This document shows positions 57,114 through 64,000 of a stretch of 64,000 nucleotides of DNA, one piece after another (the first letter of the stretch is position 1; each line of letters begins with the position of its first letter). The stretch comes from Symbiodinium natans (lineage: Eukaryota; Sar; Dinophyceae; Suessiales; Symbiodiniaceae). The notes under the pieces are model-generated. The model ran no database searches. It had not been told where the DNA came from and saw only the letters and a list, made by a program, of their open reading frames with translations. The stretch spans positions 132,001-196,000 of the forward strand of contig CAJNDS010001546.1 of assembly GCA_905221605.1 (NCBI GenBank), written 5' to 3'. Made by a program: the position numbers and the translations under genes.

Positions 57114-57158
57114 CACAGATTCCACAGATTCCACAGATTCCACAGATTCCACAGATTC
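57114..57158. repeat. 9-bp minisatellite (cacagattc)
   Basis: Five perfect units. Plus frames read Ser-Thr-Asp or His-Arg-Phe triplets. Confidence 0.93.
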
Positions 57159-57572
57159 CGAAACGCCGATGCGCAGCACAGCGCATCCCATAAAACCATT
57201 CCCTGGCAGTTGGTTGGTGTGTACCCGCGCGGTTAAAACTCACTGGTGTGTTCTCGCTGCCCGCCCACCACTCGGATACCGTCAGATTGGATCTGTGGAT
57301 GCACAGACAATGCTACTGGACAGTCCCCCTACGTCGTGAGCCCCAAACCCTGAAGCTCCTGACCCTCCATCTGAGCCGTGTAGGTGATCTGGTTGTTCAG
57401 GTTTAGGGCTCAGGGCACTTGAGTGCGGAGTCCGCTGCGGGCAGCTCCAGCTGAACAAGCTGGGCATGTAGCATGCTTCACACGGCTTGGAGCAGCTGCC
57501 CAACCAAGAAATGGGGAAGCGCCAATGAAAGGGCAAGACTGGCAAAACTTAATGGGTACTGCGGACGAATCT

Positions 57573-57594
57573 CCCCCCCCCCCCCCCCCCCCCC
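57573..57594. repeat. C22 homopolymer
   Basis: Twenty-two uninterrupted C residues, the longest homopolymer in the window. Confidence 0.9.
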
Positions 57595-58829
57595 AAACCC
57601 CTCTTCAGCCTTGAGAGCCTTTACTTGAGTGGTCTGAGCTCCTCAAACTATCTGAAACAGTGAGCCGCGATGTTTCAAGGAGATTCCCGGGTTGAAGCAG
57701 GATGATGCAGGAAACTGTAGTCAGAGTCCGTGTGGAGGTTCAGGGCTTGTGAGGCTTAGGCCTCTGGAAGCACAATGGCCCAAAGTCACAAAGGAATCGG
57801 TTTACTCACAATCTCCCTCCCAAGCTGGGAGCCCATTCTGTGCGCTCCCCAATGGAAGTCATGCAGAAAGCTTTGCCAAAAGCAAGCACGGGCTGTGGCT
57901 TATGGGGGGCTTATGCAGTCTACACGCATCTCCGATGTCTACGGTCATGGCACCAATATGTCCAAGCACTGATCTCATCGCTTGTTCGGGCGCTCCGACG
58001 GTCCCGCCCGACCGGCCTCTCCCCTCCCCTCCCTGCCCACCCCGCCCCCAACGGACGTGTGGGATTTGCACTTTAGGCTTTTTGGAGGATCTACCTGAAG
58101 TACAGTGCGCAGTGTGGAGTATGGATTCTTCTTTTTTGCAGCAAGGGTTGCCTCTCAAAGCCTACGACACGACTCCAAGTTCGATCCCCGTGCTTGCGGC
58201 GAAGCCTCTACGCGGGCGTCGTGGGCACCCCCGTTTCGAGCCTGGAGTCCGGGCGGACTTCAGACGCAGCAGCTGCAAAATGAACCCCCAAATCTCAAGA
58301 GATTAGCGGGCAGGGACGGTTACCACATCCGAGTTTGAGGCCGGGCTCGTTTTTGGTTTGACCGTAGTTGGGTCAGCGGGCTCTATAGCTCAAAGATTGC
58401 CCCACAGATTCTCAAACTGAGCAGCTCTGAGCAGCTCTGAGCTCTGAGGTCGGCACAAGGCTGCAGGCGCCGCTGGGCAAAAGCTGCGGGCACAGAGGCC
58501 CCCTGTGTGCGCCTAGGCTCTGGAGATGGGATGGAGGACCATTGCATAAACCCAATGCATAAACCAGTTTATTCCATTGCCCTGAAGAGCGCTCTCAACA
58601 GAACCCTCGGTTCGCAAATCCAAAGCTTGTTATCCGAATAAGTTCTGCTCATGCCGCGCCACATCTGACAGCCTTGCAAACTCCCAAACAGCAGCTACAC
58701 AGCCTGGTAACCCGCCCCAGCAAGCTGGGGGCGAGCGCCAGTGACGGGCGTTTTGCAGAGCAGGGAGGTGCTCCACACCCTCCCCTCCCCCCCCCCACGC
58801 CCCGCCCGCCCTGCGCGTTGCACTCATTC
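57595..58829. other. anonymous sequence
   Basis: A 204-codon plus frame (57692-58306) spans it. Its composition (Ser, Pro, Gly, Arg) and the equally open overlapping frames give no support for a protein. Confidence 0.45.
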
Positions 58830-59297
58830 ATGTTCTGTCGAGCTTCCTTCTACGCCTGCTGCCTGCTGCCTGCTCTGCTGCTCTGCGCGTGGAGCCTGGC
58901 GGCTTTTACGGTGTCGGCGGAAGCGGCGTTGGTCCTAAGATTAAAGAAGAAGTTTCAGACGAGTCTGGACTGCATTTCGTCAGGTGTTCCCACAGGCGGT
59001 CCAAACTGTGGTGCCCATTCCCGAGCCCCTGAGCGCGAGACCGAATCCAGGAGCCGTTCCTGCGGAAGCCCCATCAAGCCGAAAGCTGAAGTGCCCAAGA
59101 AAACGACACTATCCTTGAGTCCCGGGCCCTGCCAAAACAAAATCCCAAAGTTTGATGACGCTGCGGCGGACGCTGTGTGTTCGCGCAGTCCACACCGCAG
59201 ATTTCGTTGCCGCACCGTGGATGTCCTCTTGATGCAGCCACCCCACTGGAACGGCGCGGCGCAGTGGAGGGGGTGGAGGTTTTGTGGTTCAATATGA
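58830..59297 (+). CDS. hypothetical small protein with signal-peptide-like start
   Basis: From the internal ATG at 58830 the product would be 155 residues. Residues 1-32 form a classic hydrophobic leader: MFCRASFYACCLLPALLLCA, then SLAAFTVSAEA with small residues suited to cleavage. The rest is basic, with Ser/Pro/Lys/Arg stretches, scattered Cys and an Asp/Ala patch (DDAAADAV). The frame extends upstream to 58677 through Pro-rich low complexity, so I prefer the internal start. If real it would enter the secretory pathway, or a complex plastid in an alga. No family is recognised and one hydrophobic run can arise by chance. Confidence 0.28.
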   Translation: MFCRASFYACCLLPALLLCAWSLAAFTVSAEAALVLRLKKKFQTSLDCISSGVPTGGPNCGAHSRAPERETESRSRSCGSPIKPKAEVPKKTTLSLSPGPCQNKIPKFDDAAADAVCSRSPHRRFRCRTVDVLLMQPPHWNGAAQWRGWRFCGSI

Positions 59298-59302
59298 GAG
59301 TG

Positions 59303-59352
59303 TATATATATATATATGTGTGTATATATTATATACATATACACATATACTT
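59303..59352. repeat. TA microsatellite
   Basis: An alternating TA/TG tract that interrupts GC-rich sequence. Confidence 0.88.
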
Positions 59353-59439
59353 TGTTTTTTATACTTATATCCGCCGACCCCAGCCGGAGCGGGGGCGGCG
59401 TCAGTGAAGACCCATTGCCCCTACCACCTACTCCACCCC

Positions 59440-60510
59440 ATCCAAAGCTCGACCGGCCCCCAGTGCATGCCCGCCCGCTTGCCCTACCCCCACCACCCAC
59501 GCACCCCGCCCCCCGCTCCTTCCCTTGCCCAAGCCCCCCACGCACCCCGCCATGCTTCTCATGGACCCATGGCTCCTCCCAGTGCATGCCCGCCCGGCCC
59601 TACCCCCACCACCCACGCACCCCGCCCCCCGCCATCCGCCCTTCCCGCTCCGCATACTCCTTCCCTTGCCCAAGCCCCCCACGCACCCCGCCATGCTTCT
59701 CATGGACCCATGGCTCCTGGTCCCATTCTTCATCCCTCAACCTGCATGGCTGCCAATGCTGGTCAAAAAATGGCCCCTGCTCCACCCCCACCCCCAACCC
59801 CCACCCCCACCCCGCACGCACCCTGCCACCCCCAACCCCCAACCCCCACCCCCACCCCCACGCACCCACACTTCCAACCCCCACGCACCCTGCCCCGCCG
59901 CCCGTGCTTGTCATGGGCCCCTTGCTCCCCTGGATGTGGCTTCTCAGCTGACTTTAAACATGCCCGGGCCCTCCGCCCGCTCCGCCCGCTCCGCCCGCTC
60001 CGCTCGCTCCGCCCTCCGCCCTTCCAGCTCCGCCTACTCCCCTCTGGCCCATGCTCCCACTCTCCATCCCCTTGACCTACCCCTCATGGACCCAGCTCCC
60101 TACCCCTTACCCCTCACGCACCCATGCCCCTCATGCACCCATGGCTCCTGGCCCCATGGCTCCCCATGGCTCATGGTCCACGGCCCATGGATGTGGCTTC
60201 TCAGCTGACTTTAAAGGCCCCAGTGCATGCCCGGGCCCTCCGCCCGCTCCGCCCCTCCGCCCGCTCCGCCCGCTCCGCCCGCTCCGCCCTCCGCCCTTCC
60301 AGCTCCGCCTACTCACTCTCCTTTGGCCCATGCTCCCACTCTCCATCCCCTTGACCTACCCCTCATGGACCCAGCTCCCTACCCCTTACCCCTCACGCAC
60401 CCTGCCCCGCCGCCCATGCCCCTCATGGACCCATGGCTCCTGGCCCCATGGTCCCCTCCGCCCCTACCCCCACCACCCACGCACCCGCTCCCCGCCACGG
60501 AGCCCACAGT
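59440..60510. repeat. C-rich block with nested direct duplications
   Basis: Two copies of a ~120-135-bp segment (59465-59580 and 59585-59722; shared ccaccacccacgcaccccg and atgcttctcatggaccc) are followed by two copies of a ~220-250-bp segment (from 59932 and from 60190; shared gatgtggcttctcagctgac). Both contain cgcccgctc microrepeats that vary in number. Long plus frames (up to 263 codons) are Pro/His/Ala/Ser-rich, and all three plus frames are open at once. This indicates composition and not coding. Confidence 0.9.
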
Positions 60511-60759
60511 GCCTTGGCCCCCCTTGGAGGGGGTCGGCGGCACTGGCGGTAGCCATTAAATCGGGCAGCGCGAGGTCCCCAAAGGACCGAGCAAATGCGG
60601 ACCTTTTAGCCCGGGTCGTCCCGGGAATAGCCTTGCTGGCCTCTGGCCTTCTGCGAAGCAGAATTAGGCCGGACGCCAGTGCCGCCGACCCCCGCGTGCC
60701 GCCGGTGAACGGTTTTTTTTTCGTGGTTTTTTGCGTCGCCACGGAGGCCCCCAGAGGGC

Positions 60760-60870
60760 GCGCATCATGAGCATCAGCGGGTCCAGCCCGGGACCCCCAG
60801 GCGCGCATCAGGAGCATCAGCGGCTCCCGGGGCGGGACCCCGGGGGCGCATCAGGAGCATGATGCCCCCC
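60760..60870. repeat. 43-bp repeat (gcgcatcaggagcatcag)
   Basis: Unit starts at 60760, 60803 and 60846, exactly 43 bp apart, the last truncated. Each unit carries gcgcatca.gagcat and a cccgggac-type GC-rich half. Confidence 0.88.
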
Positions 60871-60890
60871 AAAGGGCGGGCATAAGACCT

Positions 60891-60918
60891 TAAACCCTAA
60901 ACCCTAAACCCTAAACCC
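60891..60918. repeat. interstitial telomeric repeat (TAAACCC)4
   Basis: Four perfect TAAACCC units, that is CCCTAAA/TTTAGGG, the telomere repeat type known from plants, many algae and dinoflagellates. It lies internally, next to the 43-bp repeats. Confidence 0.92.
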
Positions 60919-63900
60919 TTGACGGATCTGCTCGCCCCGCGCTTCTGACTGCGCTGCCCGCCCATGGGCGCAGCCCCTTAAAATATACATCTACATATGC
61001 CCGCGGCGTGGAAATATACCCACGTCGAGAGCATCTCGCACCTCTTTCTTGCGGACATCCGGCACGCCGCGTCTCTCTCTTCGCCTCTATTCGCACCTTC
61101 TCGGCCAGAAAACGCCCCAAGCACCGCTGAAGAAAGAAAATCGTGATCGCCACGGAATCGTAGATCATGAGCCGCTTAAGAATTCACATTGAGCTCCCGG
61201 AGAGATTCCCAAAACGTCCCGCGCCCTGTCGCCTTCACCTCTGAAAAGGCCGTCGGGTACCCGCAAAACTCTCAGAGGAATTGCAGACGCCTCACAGAGT
61301 CCTCAAACCATGTCAGAATATGTCAAACCTTACAGCCCTGCCTTGACCGGCTCACAAACCCCCGGCTAAAACCTTTCAGGGGGTCTCGATTTACAAGTGG
61401 TGAAGGACATGTCCTGTTGCTTCCTGAAAACCCCAAAACACAAATGAGAGGAGGCCTCCAGGGAATCAAAACTTTTCTTCTGCAACCTGAGGAGCACAAA
61501 AGGTTCATGTACGCGCAAAAATTGCAGAAGCTCAGGGTCTCGTTTGGCTTTGCAGGTGCCCTTTGGAAGTCTCTTCGGCTGTTGGGGTCGGGAACGGTTC
61601 AAGGGTGCTTCCACTTGCCTTTGTGAAAGCTTAGCGGCTTCGCGGTTTTTTTCATGTGGGGCTGAGGGTATTGAGTCTTTGAACCTCCTCACCTGTGGAC
61701 ACGGAAGCCTTATCGCGCAAAGGGTTCCTACTCGGTCTGAAGCTGCAAAGATAAGCCAACCTCCGAAGGATCGTGATGTTGGGACCTTTGGTTGTGTTGA
61801 GTGGAGTTGCGTGTGTGCTTGCGCTCAGTTGCACTCTTCCGGGACCAACAGATAACCCCCCAAAGACAAGCCCCTATTACCCTAAACAAACCATCTAGAT
61901 TTGTCTCCATTCCGAATCCACAGACGTGTGCAGGGGCCTCGCCCTCCCTGAGCAGCCTTGGACAGCAAGAGCTGCAGCTTTTTTGGACTTTGGGGTTCAG
62001 GGCTTCAGGTGGTGGCCTCAGGCGCCCCTTTCTATCAGGAAAAGGGAGATTCGGATGATTCTCGGATTTCAAGGACTTGGGGGGGGCTTTGGGTTGGCAG
62101 CCGGGTCCAATGAACGTCTCAAGTTGTCGAAGGCAACCTGCGACATGACTTCCCCGCGAAAACGCCCCCAGCAGGGTTTGCAGGTGGTCAAAGAACAAGG
62201 TTACGTTAGATACGCCATTCTGCCATGAACGCTTTCCTCAAAGGCCTACTACAACACCATGAGCCCTGGTCCCACACTCCCAAGCTCGCACGTCTGTCAC
62301 CAGATCTGAGCGGGGCTGTCTACAACAAGATGGAACTTAGTGTTGGCCTGTGTTCGCAGTTGAAGCCCATGCGAATCGGGGGCGCAAACCGCAAGCAACG
62401 CAAAAAGCGCCTAAATCGAAAGCTTCCCCCCCATGTACGGCTGCTCCATGTCAGAAAGGGACGCCTTTCCCAACGGTGTGTAGTTTACCTTCAGGTGCAC
62501 CAGGTTTCACAGGAGGAGAGCTTACAAACAAGGGGGATTGTACAGGGATGATGTATTGCAACTGAGAGTCAGCAGCACACCGGCTTCTTGATGGCGAGCC
62601 TTACAAGCTGCAGCTGAAGACCAAGACAAAGACGGCACAAAACAAGGCAACAAGGCCCTTCAACACTAAATCAGCGGGGCTGCGGGGCTCATGAGAAGGC
62701 AGTGGGAATGCACATGTTTAAGGCGCTCTGATCGCCGTCAACCCCACATCTTTAATCGGCCTTCTGTTGGGGATGCACAAGATGTTGCACAACCATACGA
62801 GTCAATCGGCTGAAACGCAGCACCCTAAGAGAGGAGGCCACCAGAACCACATAACGGCAGGAAAATGCACACGTTGCAGAGAGTTAACACATGCTTGAGA
62901 TTCTTGCCTGACCGCAACTTTGGAGGGCAACGGAAGGGAGGAGCATGGGGAGAGAAGAAGTTGAGGGCTTCAGGCTGCAGGCTTGGGCCTGTGAGCTTAG
63001 GGTTTTGTAGGGTTTGGACATGAACGTGGGTGAGGTTTCGGGGGGATTTAGGGCCTAATTTAAAGGATCTTTGGGGTGCAGCCGCTCTGGGGCCCATGCC
63101 GAGCTGTACCTGAGACGTGGAGATTTGCTTGGGGCCCGGGGCACGAGGGATGTTCTCTTGGGCTGAGCTTTCGCAGGATTCTTCAGGTCTCGGTACGGGC
63201 CCGTTTTCTCGTCAGAGAGAGAGTGAAAGCTTGCAAAGACTTGCTGCTTTTGCTTTGCAAGAGAAGCATGAAGCATGCTGGACGGGCATCGCACCGTCAA
63301 GCTCTTTCCCCTTTTGCCCAGACGATGACCCTAAACCCAAACAACTTCCCAAGACCACTTGGACTAGAGACAAACCGACGGAGAAGAACAAAACCAAAAT
63401 TTAACAAAAGCCGCACGCCGAGCCCGGGCCCCCTTGCGGTAACTCGCCACTGCGTAGAGCAAGGTCGCAAGCAAGACTAGGGCCTCGCAGAAAGGGCGCA
63501 CCCCACTTGTGTAGTGCGAACCAAGAATTCAAATTTCTAAGGCTGTCAGGGGAGAGCAAAGCAACTCTCGGACCTTCGGGAACTGGGCCGAGGCTCCCAC
63601 AAGGTTGTCCGTGAGGATGTTCGAATATTATGTTCTATGTTCTGACTCTTTTTAACAGAGATGCTGTGTTGACTTCTTCCGGTTCGGTGCTCAAGGTCGT
63701 TTGGCTTGAGGTGCTGGGTTCGGAAAGAAGCTGTGAATGAAAGAAGCAACACTAAACTCAACATGCCTAAGGTTGAAGGAGTCTAAGGGGGAAGGTGGAA
63801 ACGTGTACCGCCGCCAGATAAGATGTCCAACAGCCACTTCGGACCCGGACCTGCCCACGAAACCTTTCAATGCTCCGCTCCTGCACACAAAAGAAAGGCC

Positions 63901-64000
63901 CCGAAAACCAACAACAACAAGAGTAGCTCAGACCCGAACAGCACCGCCCAGGTTTAGCGGGTTGAGGTCTACCTGGAACCTGGGCCATGTTTGGGGGGGG
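60919..64000. other. anonymous right flank
   Basis: Plus frames at 61189-61626 (including LLQPEEHKRFMYAQKLQKLR) and 62225-62551 (Lys/Arg-rich, including NRKQRKKRLNRKLPPHVRLL) have patches of reasonable texture but no motif or homologous copy. G-runs occur near 62080 and 63993-64000. I see nothing else that I can support. Confidence 0.4.

Noticed and set aside
59284-60770. Proline-rich frames of 200-263 codons
   Set aside because: All three plus frames are open because the block is C-rich repeat. There is no codon signal.

Overview
This window looks like nuclear DNA of a gene-poor eukaryote with a large genome. I see no rRNA, tRNA, CRISPR array, bacterial operon, or complete gene of a family I can name. 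Short TTTAGGG/CCCTAAA-type repeats (60891-60918, 17727-17757) and many decayed telomere-like words are scattered through a mixed-composition sequence. The same sequence holds many minisatellites, long homopolymer G/C runs, and coding-like frames that are repeatedly broken or begin next to splice-acceptor-like sites. The best guess is a dinoflagellate-like alga (inference; a plant or another alga with TTTAGGG telomeres is possible). No clear spliced-leader sequence or diagnostic gene settles this.

Layout. 1-13.7 kb: mostly anonymous sequence with minisatellites, a 146-bp near-homopyrimidine tract, a homopurine tract and two AT-rich islands. 13.7-16.3 kb: the most convincing coding ancestry, a minus-strand protein remnant in several frames broken by stops and frameshifts. 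17.1-19.6 kb: a 61-bp minisatellite, telomere-like words, a perfect 14-bp hairpin and CA repeats. 19.6-43.1 kb: a mosaic array of segmental duplications. Unit A (20.55-25.6 kb) and unit B (25.98-31.46 kb) are nearly identical, followed by truncated copies C and D and then older, strongly diverged copies. 44.7-46.2 kb: degenerate repeats and a 31-bp array embedded inside a roughly 60-70-bp array. 46.2-53.5 kb: anonymous sequence with weak coding-like frames, best at 52.1-52.9 kb. 53.5-64 kb: GC-rich minisatellites, a possible small secreted protein (58.83-59.30 kb), a C-rich block with a 258-bp internal duplication, 43-bp repeats and an interstitial telomeric repeat.

No set of genes here can be shown to work together. 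The main biological signal is structural: recent and ancient duplication with template-switch-like junctions, recurrent 9-bp minisatellites, and protein remnants. All protein calls are low confidence; they rest on reading-frame behaviour and amino-acid texture, not on recognised families.
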